31,602 nucleotides of DNA from NCBI GenBank assembly GCA_963666895.2, contig CAXXNS010000011.1, positions 1-31,602 on the forward strand. The letters are read 5' to 3'. Both the position numbers and the translations under genes were made by a program. The notes under the pieces are model-generated. The model ran no database searches, had not been told where the DNA came from, and saw only the letters and a program-made list of their open reading frames with translations. Of this stretch, positions 10,040 to 18,149 are shown piece by piece. This DNA is from G963666895 sp963666895 (GTDB lineage Bacteria > Desulfobacterota > Desulfovibrionia > Desulfovibrionales > Desulfovibrionaceae). Position 1 is the first letter of the stretch. Every line of letters starts with the position of its first letter.

Positions 10040-10741
10040 ATGATGAAAAAGAGCATCGCACTTATTTTGCTGTCCTGTCTGCTCGCGGCCACGGCCTACG
10101 CGGCCCCGGCAAAGAGCCCGACCCAGACCCTCCAGGAGGGCATGGACAAGCTCGTGGCCATTGTCCACGACCCGGTCTACGACGTGGAGGGCATTCTGCC
10201 CGAGGAACAGGTCAAGCGCCTGTCCGAGGCCGTGTCCCACTTCTTCGACTACGCCGAGCTGACCAAGCGGGCCGTGGGGCGGGCCTGGCTCTCCTATTCT
10301 CCCCAGCAGCAGCAGGACCTGACCACGGCCTTTCGCGGACTTTTGGAAAAAACCTACCTCAAGAAGCTGGAGACCAAGTTCCTGGATGATCTCAAGGCCT
10401 TCGATGCCGACTCCATCGTCTACCACGACGAAAAGATCAAGCAGGACAAGGCCATGGTCTTCACCACCTTCAACCTCAAGGACACCAGCCTGGAGGTCAG
10501 CTTCCGGCTCATCGACAAGGACGGGGCCTGGATGGTCTACGACATCATCGGCGAGGGCGTGACCCTGCTCGGGGTGTACAAGGACGACTTCCAGGCCGCC
10601 CTGGCCAAGATGACCCCCGAGGAATTCATCGAGGAGCTCAAGCGCAAGACCCAGGATGTCGAGGAAGGTAAAGTCGACCCGACATTCCTTGACAACGCTG
10701 AAAAAGAAGGCGATAAGCCCGCAGAGGCCAAGGCCGAATAA
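10040..10741 (+). CDS. mlaC: Periplasmic phospholipid shuttle MlaC
   Basis: The 233-residue protein starts with a signal peptide (KKSIALILLSCLLAATAYA, cleavage likely before APAKS) and continues as a Tol_Tol_Ttg2/MlaC domain. Typical features are the FDYAELTKRAVGRAWL helix, a FRGLLEKTYLKKL segment and WMVYDIIGEGVTLLGVYKDDF near the end. MlaC carries single phospholipids across the periplasm between MlaA at the outer membrane and MlaFED at the inner membrane. A charged Lys/Glu tail follows the domain. Two adjacent ATG codons (10040 and 10043) are both possible starts. It lies 33 bases after mlaD. Confidence 0.94.
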   Translation: MMKKSIALILLSCLLAATAYAAPAKSPTQTLQEGMDKLVAIVHDPVYDVEGILPEEQVKRLSEAVSHFFDYAELTKRAVGRAWLSYSPQQQQDLTTAFRGLLEKTYLKKLETKFLDDLKAFDADSIVYHDEKIKQDKAMVFTTFNLKDTSLEVSFRLIDKDGAWMVYDIIGEGVTLLGVYKDDFQAALAKMTPEEFIEELKRKTQDVEEGKVDPTFLDNAEKEGDKPAEAKAE

Positions 10742-10771
10742 TGCCCGGACACTTGAAGCCTGGACAGTAAT

Positions 10772-11611
10772 ATGACAGTACGCCGCCTTATCCTGCTCGT
10801 GGCCGCGACACTCCTCGTGTTTGCGGCGACCACCGCGTTCTGCGCCGATGACAAAACCATCACCGAGTCGCAGATCGAACGAACTGCCGTGGCCCAATGG
10901 GACTACATGTCTCCGGACGAGAGCGGCAACGATGCCTTTGACGAGGTCTGGGACGCCGAGGGCAACGTCATCGAGGCCGGCGAGGACGACATCGTCGCCC
11001 GCGTGGGCGATCCCCTGGAAGGCTGGAACCGCTTCTGGTTCAAGGTCAACGACCGGGCCTACTACTACGTCATCAAGCCCGTGACCGAAGCCTACAAGTG
11101 GCTCATCCCCGAGAAGCCGCGCTCCTGGGTCCGCAATTTCTTCAACAACCTCATGTTCCCGGTGCGCTTCGTCAACTGCGTGCTCCAGGGCAAGATGTTC
11201 GAGGCCGGCGTGGAGGCTTCCCGCTTCATCGGCAACACGGCCTTCGGCCTGGGCGGCCTGTCCGACTTCGCCAACGACCTCAAGCCCACCCGGGATATCT
11301 CCTCCACGGACGAGGACCTGGGGCAGACCTTCGGCGCCTGGGGCATCGACAACGGGCCCTATCTGGTCTGGCCCGTCATCGGACCCAGCACCCTGCGCGA
11401 CACCGCGGGCTACGTGGGCGACTATTTCCTCAAGCCCACCTCCTACATCCATCCCTGGTACTGGTCCGTGGCCACCTCGGCCTACGAGCGCATCAACGAC
11501 CTTTCCTTCCGCCTGGGCGAGTACGAGACCATCCGCGAAGGCGCCATCGACCCCTACGTGGCCCTCAAGTCCGCCTACCTGCGCATGCGGGAAAAGAAAG
11601 TCAACGACTAG
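10772..11611 (+). CDS. mlaA: Outer-membrane lipid-removal protein MlaA (VacJ)
   Basis: The 279-residue protein is MlaA/VacJ, which takes misplaced phospholipid from the outer leaflet of the outer membrane and passes it to MlaC. Diagnostic motifs are DPLEGWNRFWFKVND, FFNNLMFPVRFVN, FGLGGLSDFAND, DLGQTFGAWGIDNGPYLVWPVIGPSTLRD and the GDYF segment. The N-terminus is an export signal ending ATTAFCADD. Cys is present but the preceding TAF is not a normal lipobox, so lipoprotein status is uncertain. An acidic stretch (~residues 24-70) separates the signal from the core and is longer than in E. coli. It is the last gene before a strong terminator. Confidence 0.95.
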   Translation: MTVRRLILLVAATLLVFAATTAFCADDKTITESQIERTAVAQWDYMSPDESGNDAFDEVWDAEGNVIEAGEDDIVARVGDPLEGWNRFWFKVNDRAYYYVIKPVTEAYKWLIPEKPRSWVRNFFNNLMFPVRFVNCVLQGKMFEAGVEASRFIGNTAFGLGGLSDFANDLKPTRDISSTDEDLGQTFGAWGIDNGPYLVWPVIGPSTLRDTAGYVGDYFLKPTSYIHPWYWSVATSAYERINDLSFRLGEYETIREGAIDPYVALKSAYLRMREKKVND

Positions 11612-11627
11612 ACAAACATGATCCGCC

Positions 11628-11659
11628 AGGACCCCGGTTTCGACCGGGGTCCTTTTTTT
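11628..11659 (+). terminator. Strong Rho-independent terminator after mlaA
   Basis: A perfect 11-bp stem, AGGACCCCGGT (11628-11638) with ACCGGGGTCCT (11643-11653), is closed by a TTCG tetraloop and followed by seven T. The next gene begins only seven bases after the T-run. Confidence 0.95.
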
Positions 11660-11666
11660 CGACCCC

Positions 11667-12146
11667 ATGCTCATCGCCGTCATCTCCGACACCCACATGA
11701 CCCGGCCCGGCCCCCTGCTGGAAACGGCCTGGGACCAATACCTGTCCGCGGCGGACGTGCTCCTGCACTGTGGTGACGTGACCGGGTTCGAGACCTGGCA
11801 GTACCTTTGCCGGCATCCCGCGTTCCACGCCGTGCAGGGCAACTGCGACTACGACGCCCAGCTGTCCGCCGAACTGGAGCCCATGCTCCGCCTGGACCTG
11901 GACGGGCTGCACGTGGGCCTGACCCACGGCTGGGGGCCGCGTTCCCAGGTGCCGGTCAAGGTGGCCCAGGCATTCGGCACGGGCTTCCACCTGGTCTGCT
12001 ACGGCCACACCCACAACCCGCACTTCGGCCGGGTGGAGGGCGTGACCCTGCTCAATCCCGGCAGTCTGGGCGAGCACGGCACGCTGGCCCTGGTGGACGT
12101 GGGGGAGGACAAGTCGTTGGACGTCAGGTTCGTGCAGGTTTTTTAG
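11667..12146 (+). CDS. YfcE/MJ0936-type metallophosphoesterase
   Basis: The 159-residue protein has the metal-site motifs of the YfcE/MJ0936 phosphodiesterase family: ISDTHM (D8, H10), LLHCGDV, QGNCD, LTHGW and YGHTHNP, followed by NPGS. The family cleaves phosphodiester bonds, but the natural substrate is generally unknown. The start at 11667 is fixed by the family's usual MxIAVISDTH beginning. It lies seven bases after the mlaA terminator with no Shine-Dalgarno sequence in between, so either the mRNA is leaderless or nearly so, or the transcript reads through the hairpin. Confidence 0.9.
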   Translation: MLIAVISDTHMTRPGPLLETAWDQYLSAADVLLHCGDVTGFETWQYLCRHPAFHAVQGNCDYDAQLSAELEPMLRLDLDGLHVGLTHGWGPRSQVPVKVAQAFGTGFHLVCYGHTHNPHFGRVEGVTLLNPGSLGEHGTLALVDVGEDKSLDVRFVQVF

Positions 12147-12180
12147 GCCCTGCGCAGGAATTGCTCCGCAGGGTAGGGAG

Positions 12181-12217
12181 AAAAGAAAAAGCCCCCGCGT
12201 GGAAACACGCGGGGGCT
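12181..12217 (-). terminator. Terminator of the ppiD operon
   Basis: A perfect 12-bp stem (12190-12201 with 12206-12217) has a GAAA loop. The adjacent AAAAGAAAAA (12181-12190) is a T-run on the minus strand, so it ends transcripts from ppiD. It may also stop plus-strand transcripts weakly. Confidence 0.93.
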
Positions 12218-12240
12218 TGTGCGTCGCAGGGAGTGGCTTG

Positions 12241-14103
12241 CTAGTTCTGTTCAATAATGTCCGGCCGGACCAGGTCCAGGGCCTGGGCGTCCTGGGCCTG
12301 CTGGAACAGGCTGGCCGACATGGCCTGCAGGACTTCCTGGGCGTTGGCCTGGCCCACGGCGTTGATCCAGGCGACCTTCTGCTCCTCCCACAAGGCGTCC
12401 GAGGCCGGAATGCGGTCGTTGACCTTGGCCAGCAGGATGCCGTGTTCCGAGGCGAAGGCCTGGGTCAGCCAGCGGCCGGGCTGGGAGCGGAAGGCTTCGG
12501 CCACCAGGGCCGGGTCCGCGTTCAGGCCCGGGATGCCGCCGGAGCGGCTGAAGGGCTCACTGGTGCGGATCAGGTGGGCGTAAAGGCTCAAAGCCTGGTC
12601 CGGGTCCACCTCGGGGTTCTGGATGGCTCCCAGAACCTCCTGGGCCTCCTTGAGGGCCAGGTCCTCGGCGCGGCCCTTGGCCAGCTCGTCGCGGATCTCG
12701 TCGTGGACCTCGTCCAAGGCCCTGGGCTCGGACGGGATGTCGTCGATCTTTTCGGCCAGCAGGTAGCCGCCGCCGTCCAGGAGCAGGGGAGTGCGGGTGG
12801 TGGTGCCGGGCACCAGGGAGAACAGGGTCTCGGAGGCTCCCTCGGACAGGCCGAAGTCCTCCTGGAGCTGGGTTGCGGTCACCGGCCCGGACTCCTCGGT
12901 GGGCAGGCCCAGGGATTCGGCGATCTCGCCCAGGGACTTGCCCTGCCCGAGTTGGGCGATGGTCTGGTCCACCATGTCGTCGATGGCCAGGGCGGCCTTG
13001 TCCTGGGCCAGGGTGACGCGAATGTCGTCACGGGCTTCCTCCAGGGTCAGGGGCCTGGATTCCTCCACGCCGACCAGCTGGACCAGGTTGAAGCCCAGGT
13101 GGGTGCGCACGGGCTCGGAGACCTGGCCCGGGCTCATCTGGCTCAGGGCCTGGGCCAGGGCGTCGGGCAGCAGGTCCGGGCTCATGGTCCGTTCCTCGGC
13201 CAGGGCCGGGTCGCCGGCCTTGTCGGCGTACTTGCGGGCCAGCCCGGCCATGTCCGCGCCGGACGCGATCTGCTCGGCCAGCAGGCCGGCCTCCTCGCGG
13301 GCGGCCTCCACCTCGGAGGTGGAGCCGTCCTCGGCCACGGGCACCAGTATCTGCAGGAAGGTGACCTGCTTGCCCGTGTTCAGGATGGCGGCCATCTCAT
13401 TGTAATACTTTTCGACTTCCTCGTCGGTGACTTCCTGGGTCACGGCCAGGGCCTTGGGCGTGAAGCGCAGGTAGAGCATCTCGATGCGGGCCGGCTCGGC
13501 GTAGGAGTCCTTGCTCTCCTCGTACTTGGCCTGGATCTCCTCCTCGGGCACCGAGACGATGGACATGAAGTCGGCCGAGGAGATGACCAGGTAGTCGATG
13601 GTGGTCTGCTCGTTGCGCCATTCGAACAGGCCCCGGGCCTCGGCCTCGCTGGGGATGGCCGTGGCGATGGCCAACCGCTGGAGGTTCTGGACGGCCAGGT
13701 TGGACTTCTGGTTGGCCTCGAAGCCCTTGGGGTCGCGCAGGGCCCGTTTGTAGCGGTCCATGTCGAAGCGTCCTTCGGTCTGGAACTCGGGCATGGTGGC
13801 GATGGCCCGGGCCACCTCCTTGTCCGCGGGCTCGAAGCCCAGCTGGTCGGCCTTGTGTTCCATGAGCAGGGTGTTGACCATGCTCTGGAGCACATACTGC
13901 CGGGCCCTGGGATCGTCGGCCGCCTCGTTGGGCAGGTTGCGCAGGAACTGGTCGATGGTGATGGTCTGGTCGTAGACGTGCACCACCGCGTTCTTGTTGC
14001 TGCCCTTGGGCATGGCGAACGAGATGATGAAGGCCAGGATAATGATGGCGAAAAGGCCTTTGATCGCCCAGCTTTGGGCGTTGTTGCGCAACTTGTCCAG
14101 CAT
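12241..14103 (-). CDS. ppiD: Membrane-anchored periplasmic chaperone / peptidyl-prolyl isomerase, PpiD type
   Basis: The 620-residue protein has one N-terminal membrane helix (KGLFAIIILAFIISFAM, ~15-31), a SurA_N/PpiD chaperone region, a parvulin-like domain (~240-345, with TFLQILVPV and AQALSQMSPGQVSEPVRTHLGFNLVQL) and a second, more degenerate parvulin-like region toward the C-terminus. PpiD stands at the SecYEG exit and helps newly exported proteins fold. The usual HIL at the start of the parvulin core is QIL here, so isomerase activity may be weak or absent, as in the PpiD family generally. It starts 20 bases after the aconitase stop and is last in the minus-strand run. Confidence 0.9.
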   Translation of the reverse strand: MLDKLRNNAQSWAIKGLFAIIILAFIISFAMPKGSNKNAVVHVYDQTITIDQFLRNLPNEAADDPRARQYVLQSMVNTLLMEHKADQLGFEPADKEVARAIATMPEFQTEGRFDMDRYKRALRDPKGFEANQKSNLAVQNLQRLAIATAIPSEAEARGLFEWRNEQTTIDYLVISSADFMSIVSVPEEEIQAKYEESKDSYAEPARIEMLYLRFTPKALAVTQEVTDEEVEKYYNEMAAILNTGKQVTFLQILVPVAEDGSTSEVEAAREEAGLLAEQIASGADMAGLARKYADKAGDPALAEERTMSPDLLPDALAQALSQMSPGQVSEPVRTHLGFNLVQLVGVEESRPLTLEEARDDIRVTLAQDKAALAIDDMVDQTIAQLGQGKSLGEIAESLGLPTEESGPVTATQLQEDFGLSEGASETLFSLVPGTTTRTPLLLDGGGYLLAEKIDDIPSEPRALDEVHDEIRDELAKGRAEDLALKEAQEVLGAIQNPEVDPDQALSLYAHLIRTSEPFSRSGGIPGLNADPALVAEAFRSQPGRWLTQAFASEHGILLAKVNDRIPASDALWEEQKVAWINAVGQANAQEVLQAMSASLFQQAQDAQALDLVRPDIIEQN

Positions 14104-14123
14104 TGGGATCCCCGTTTGTCGGT

Positions 14124-16040
14124 TTATTTGCCGCCCACGTAGTTGAGCAGTCCGCCCGCCTTGATAATCTCCAGTTCGTTCGCCGTCAAATCATTGGTCA
14201 GATTTATGGCGGAACCGTCCTCCAGGGTGGCGGCCACGGCCTGGCCCGGGAGGATGTCCTTGGCCGGGATGGTCAGGGTCTGGCCCTGGGCCATGCGGTC
14301 GTAGTCCGCGCCGTCGGCCAGGATCAGCGGCAGGATGCCGAAGTTGACCAGGTTGGCGCGGTGGATGCGGGCCAGGGACTTGGTGATCACGGCGCGCACG
14401 CCCAGGTGGCGGGGGCCCAGGGCGGCGTGTTCGCGGCTGGAGCCCTGGCCGTAGTTCTCGCCGCCCAGGATGAAGCCCCGGCCCGCGTCCTTCATGCGGC
14501 CCACGAACGCCTCGTCCACCCGGGAGAAGATGTACTGGCTGATGGCCGGGACGTTGGACCGCAGGGCCGTGATCTCGGCCCCGGCTGGCAGGATGTGGTC
14601 CGTGGTGATGTCGTCGCCCACCTTGAGGAGCACCTTGGCCTCCAGGCTGTCGGGCAGGGGCTCGAACCTGGACAAGGGCACGATGTTGGGTCCGCGCAGA
14701 ATCTCAACGTCCGAGCCGTCGGCCGGAGGGAACAGGAACAGGTGCCGGATGGACGGGGCCTTGGCGGGCAGCTCGGGCTTGGCCGGAGGCTCGCCCCACC
14801 CGGCCGGGTCGGTGAACTGTCCGGCCAGGGCCAGGTTGGCCGCGGTCTGGGCGCTGGTCAGGTAGACCCGGGCGTCCCGGGTGCCGCTACGGCCCTCGAA
14901 GTTGCGGTTGAAGGTGCGCACGCTGACCCCGGCCGAGGTGGGCGAGCCGCCCATGCCGATGCACGGCCCGCAGGTGCATTCCAGCAGGCGCGCGCCCGAG
15001 TCCAGCAGGGGTTCGATGAGCCCTTCGGCGGCCAGCATCTTGACCACCTGCTTGGAGCCCGGGGAGATGAGCAGGTCCGTGTCCGGGGTTTTGCCGCGCC
15101 CCTTGAGCACCAGGGCCGTGGTCTTGAGGTCGGCGTAGGAGGAGTTGGTGCAGGAGCCGATGGCCGCCTGGTCCACCTTGAGCCCGGCCAGCTCGCGCAC
15201 CGTCACCACCCGGTCGGGCATGTGCGGCTGCGCGGCCAGGGGTTCCAGGGCGGACAGGTCGATGTCGATCTGCTCGTCGTAGTCCGCGTCCGGGTCCGCC
15301 ACCAGTTCGGCCCACTCGTCCTCGCGGTCCATGCTGGAGAAGAAGGAGCGGGTGCGCTCGTCCGAGGGGAAGATGCTGGCGGTGGCGCCCAGCTCCGCGC
15401 CCATGTTGGTGATGGTGGCCCGCTCCGGAACGGTCAGGGTGGCCACGCCGGGACCGCCGAACTCGAAGACCTTGCCCACGCCGCCCTTGACGGTCAGGCG
15501 GCGCAGGAGCTCCAGGATGATGTCCTTGCCCGCGGCCCAGCCCGTGAGCTCGCCGGTCAGGTTGACCTTGACCACCTTGGGCATGGAGATGACGTAGGGC
15601 TGTCCGGCCATGGCCAGAGCCACGGACAGGCCGCCCGCGCCCATGGCCAGCGAGCCCACGCCGCCCGCGGTGGGGGTATGGGAGTCCGAGCCGATGAGGG
15701 TCCGGCCGGGCCGGGCGAAATTCTCCAGGTGCAGCTGGTGGCAGATGCCCGTGCCCGGGGGCGAGAACACGATGCCGTAGCGCGCGGCCACGGTGCGCAG
15801 GTAGCGGTGGTCGTCCGGGTTGCGGAAGCCCATCTGCAGGGTGTTGTGGTCCACGTAGCTCACGGACAGCTCCGTGGCCACCCGGTCCACGCCCATGGCT
15901 TCGAACTGGAGGCAGGCCATGGTGCCGGTGGCGTCCTGGGTCAGGGTCTGGTCGATGCGCAGGGAGATTTCACTGCCCGGGGTCATGTCACCGGACAGGA
16001 GGTGGTCGGCAATGATCTTGCGGGTCAGGTTCTGGCCCAT
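14124..16040 (-). CDS. Aconitate hydratase (short ~640-residue type)
   Basis: Aconitase interconverts citrate and isocitrate. The 638-residue protein has the three 4Fe-4S ligands Cys297 (SCTNSSY), Cys357 and Cys360 (CTCGPCIGMGG), the substrate-binding GSDSHTPTAGGVGSLAMGAGG and the swivel-domain GENYGQGSSREHAALGPRHLG. It is much shorter than AcnA (~890) and resembles the mitochondrial-like/Aquifex-type enzymes. The ATG at 16040 follows AGGAG with five-base spacing; the frame is open further upstream through an unrelated gene. In sulfate reducers it most likely feeds 2-oxoglutarate and glutamate synthesis. It is the third gene in a minus-strand run and is closely followed by ppiD. Confidence 0.95.
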   Translation of the reverse strand: MGQNLTRKIIADHLLSGDMTPGSEISLRIDQTLTQDATGTMACLQFEAMGVDRVATELSVSYVDHNTLQMGFRNPDDHRYLRTVAARYGIVFSPPGTGICHQLHLENFARPGRTLIGSDSHTPTAGGVGSLAMGAGGLSVALAMAGQPYVISMPKVVKVNLTGELTGWAAGKDIILELLRRLTVKGGVGKVFEFGGPGVATLTVPERATITNMGAELGATASIFPSDERTRSFFSSMDREDEWAELVADPDADYDEQIDIDLSALEPLAAQPHMPDRVVTVRELAGLKVDQAAIGSCTNSSYADLKTTALVLKGRGKTPDTDLLISPGSKQVVKMLAAEGLIEPLLDSGARLLECTCGPCIGMGGSPTSAGVSVRTFNRNFEGRSGTRDARVYLTSAQTAANLALAGQFTDPAGWGEPPAKPELPAKAPSIRHLFLFPPADGSDVEILRGPNIVPLSRFEPLPDSLEAKVLLKVGDDITTDHILPAGAEITALRSNVPAISQYIFSRVDEAFVGRMKDAGRGFILGGENYGQGSSREHAALGPRHLGVRAVITKSLARIHRANLVNFGILPLILADGADYDRMAQGQTLTIPAKDILPGQAVAATLEDGSAINLTNDLTANELEIIKAGGLLNYVGGK

Positions 16041-16068
16041 GACAGCTCCTTTGGTCTGCGGGGAGGGG

Positions 16069-16401
16069 TTAGAGGGCGAATCCGCCGCCCGGGCCGGACG
16101 CGGGATCGACCGAGAGGTCGGCGTCCTCGGCGTATCCCAGGCGGAGGCGGCGTATCTTCTGCTGCGCAAAGAGGACTTCCACCTCCAGGCGCCGCTGTTC
16201 ATGCTGCAACTGGAAAATTTCCTGGGCAAAGCTGATGCGCTCGGCCGGGTTCTCCTGGCCGCGCAGGTCCTGTTCCTTGGCGAATGCCAGGCCCTTCTCG
16301 GCCTCCAGGCGTACGATCTCGGCCTCGAGCTCGGCGATGCGCCGGGCCGAGGCCTCGGAGCCCGGATCAGAGCTTGATGCGGCGTCGCGTGGGCTTGTCA
16401 T
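16069..16401 (-). CDS. Small coiled-coil protein of unknown function
   Basis: The 110-residue product is not a family I recognise. A Ser-rich start is followed by a predicted coiled coil (RIAELEAEIVRLEAEKGLAF and on to about residue 85) and a Gly-rich end (ASGPGGGFAL). No signal peptide or membrane helix is visible. The ATG at 16401 follows AAGGAG by about ten bases and lies 35 bases inside the end of the upstream gene, so translation is probably coupled. It lies 28 bases before aconitase. Confidence 0.75.
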   Translation of the reverse strand: MTSPRDAASSSDPGSEASARRIAELEAEIVRLEAEKGLAFAKEQDLRGQENPAERISFAQEIFQLQHEQRRLEVEVLFAQQKIRRLRLGYAEDADLSVDPASGPGGGFAL

Positions 16402-17995
16402 CGTCGGTCTTCTCCTTGTCCGGGCGCGGCGCGGACCGTCCCGTGGGCAGGGCGTTGTACAGGCCCAGGAACTGGGGCCAGAGCGCGGTCAGCACGCCCG
16501 GGTTGTCCATGGCCAGGCCGGGCTTGAGAAACGAGGCCAGGGCCAGCCCCAGGGCGAAATACGGGTCCGGGCAGGTCCAGACACCGGACCAGGACAGCTC
16601 GGACGGGCTGGTCTCCACGTATCCGTCCCCGGCCTCGAAGTTGGCGCCCAGCCGGGTCAGGAACTCCTCGGCCGCGGCGGGCAGGGGCTCGTCCCCGGGC
16701 AGCAGGATTCGGACCGGACGCTTGGCGCGCAGGGCCATGACCAGGGCCAGGGGCAGCAGCTCAGGCACCTGGCCGATGCGGATGTCGTGGTCCGGCAGGC
16801 GCAGGGCCTTGGCGGCCAGGGAATCTTCCCGCACGTCCAGGTCCAGGCCCAGGGCGTCCAGCCGCTCCAGCACGAAGGCCGCCACCGGGTCCTCGGGGTG
16901 GAACCGGCCGGACAGCTCCACCCGGCCGTCGGCCAGGGCGGGCAGGGCCAGCAGATAGGCCGTGAGCACCGGGTCCAGGGGCGGGTCGGGCTCCACCGGG
17001 ATGCGGGGCACGCCCGAAGACACGGAGCAGGAGGTCTCGTCCAGCTCGGCCTGGATGCCGGCCGCCTTGAGGGTCCAGACGGCCCGCCTCAAATGGCGGG
17101 TCAGTTCCGTATTCGGGGAAAAGCGCAGGGTCAGACCCTGGGGGTAGGACCATCCGGCCAGGATCAGGGCGGCCGCGAATTCGGGCGGCGCGTCCTGGGG
17201 CAGGCTCACCTCTCCGGCCATGTCCCCGCCGCATTCCAGCCGGGCGGGCAGGCCGTGGGAGTGGGGATTGAGCGGCACCAGGCGCGCGCCCAGATTGGGC
17301 AGCATCTGGTTCAGGGGCCCGGCGTCCATGAGCTTGAGGCCCCCGCCGCCGGTGAGCTTCACCCGTCCGGCCTGGGCCAGGCACAGGGCGATGAGCAGGT
17401 AGAGGTTGGCCGGGTCGTCCCCGGTGAACAATACCTTGCCCTCCACCTGCACGCCCTGGCCGGGCTGGTTGACGATCTCGTTCTGGGCCCAGGACAGGTG
17501 CGCCCCGGCCTGGTTCAGGGCCTTGACCAGGTCCACCAAGGGGTCGTTGAGGATGACCGGGGCCAGGCGCAGGGGCAGGTTGGCGGCCGCGGCCAAGGCC
17601 ACCCAGTTGCGGACCAGGGCCAGGGAGCGGGGCCCGGGCAGGTCGATGTCCAGGGGCACGCGCCTGGGGGCCAGGACGTAGGGGGTGGTGCGGGCGGCCT
17701 GGGGCCGCGCCTCCTCGGCCGGGCAGAGGTTGAGCAGGTTGAAGACCTGGCGCGCCATGCGGCGGTCCAGCCCGGCCTTTTTGGCCTGGGCCTCGAAGGC
17801 CTTCCAGAGGTGTTTTTCCAGGGAGGGGTCCGTGGCGGATTTGCCCTTGGAGCGCCGCCAGGCGGCTTCCCGGGCCAGGATGGACGAGCGCTCCCCGATG
17901 AGGGCCAGAATGCGTTCGTCCAGTTCGGCCAAACGGCCGAGACGTTCGTCGCGTATGGACCCTTGGGCCCGGGGAGTTCCAGATTCGGTTGTCAT
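16367..17995 (-). CDS. EPSP-synthase-like protein with N-terminal chorismate-mutase-like domain, catalytic residues apparently lost
   Basis: Residues ~19-90 look like an AroQ-type chorismate mutase helix bundle (ELDERILALIGERSSILARE, then a Lys-rich segment). Residues ~115-525 follow the EPSP synthase (AroA) pattern but with key motifs changed: the usual PGSKSxSNRALLLAALA is PGPRSLALVRNWVALAAAA, RxKESDR is replaced by a stretch reading RILLPGDEPLP, and the C-terminal DHRxAM is DPYFALG. The fold signs PPEFAAALILAG, MLPNLGARL and the terminal WPQFLGLYNAL remain. So the protein probably keeps the fold but not normal EPSP synthesis. Being first in a run with aconitase and ppiD gives no clear pathway clue. 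A divergent active enzyme cannot be excluded. Confidence 0.75.
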   Translation of the reverse strand: MTTESGTPRAQGSIRDERLGRLAELDERILALIGERSSILAREAAWRRSKGKSATDPSLEKHLWKAFEAQAKKAGLDRRMARQVFNLLNLCPAEEARPQAARTTPYVLAPRRVPLDIDLPGPRSLALVRNWVALAAAANLPLRLAPVILNDPLVDLVKALNQAGAHLSWAQNEIVNQPGQGVQVEGKVLFTGDDPANLYLLIALCLAQAGRVKLTGGGGLKLMDAGPLNQMLPNLGARLVPLNPHSHGLPARLECGGDMAGEVSLPQDAPPEFAAALILAGWSYPQGLTLRFSPNTELTRHLRRAVWTLKAAGIQAELDETSCSVSSGVPRIPVEPDPPLDPVLTAYLLALPALADGRVELSGRFHPEDPVAAFVLERLDALGLDLDVREDSLAAKALRLPDHDIRIGQVPELLPLALVMALRAKRPVRILLPGDEPLPAAAEEFLTRLGANFEAGDGYVETSPSELSWSGVWTCPDPYFALGLALASFLKPGLAMDNPGVLTALWPQFLGLYNALPTGRSAPRPDKEKTDDDKPTRRRIKL

Positions 17996-18081
17996 TCGTC
18001 CGTTCCGTAAAAACTAGCGGTCCGTCGTGTCTAGCGCAGAAGGGCCCGGGACGCAAGCGCGGAGAGGCGGAGGGGCCGGAC

Positions 18082-18114
18082 AAAAAAGGGAGGCGCCCCC
18101 ATTGGGCGCCTCCC
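18082..18114 (-). terminator. Terminator of sat
   Basis: GGGAGGCGCCC (18088-18098) pairs with GGGCGCCTCCC (18104-18114) across a five-base loop. AAAAAA at 18082-18087 gives the T-run on the minus strand, 36 bases after the sat stop. Confidence 0.92.
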
Positions 18115-18149
18115 GTGTGGAGAGCGATGCGGGAAGTTCGGCTCGCGCC

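Noticed and set aside
12199..16235. Long plus-strand frames opposite ppiD and aconitase
   Set aside because: They are repetitive Gly/Leu/Val/Gln-rich translations without motifs and read through a clear terminator stem.
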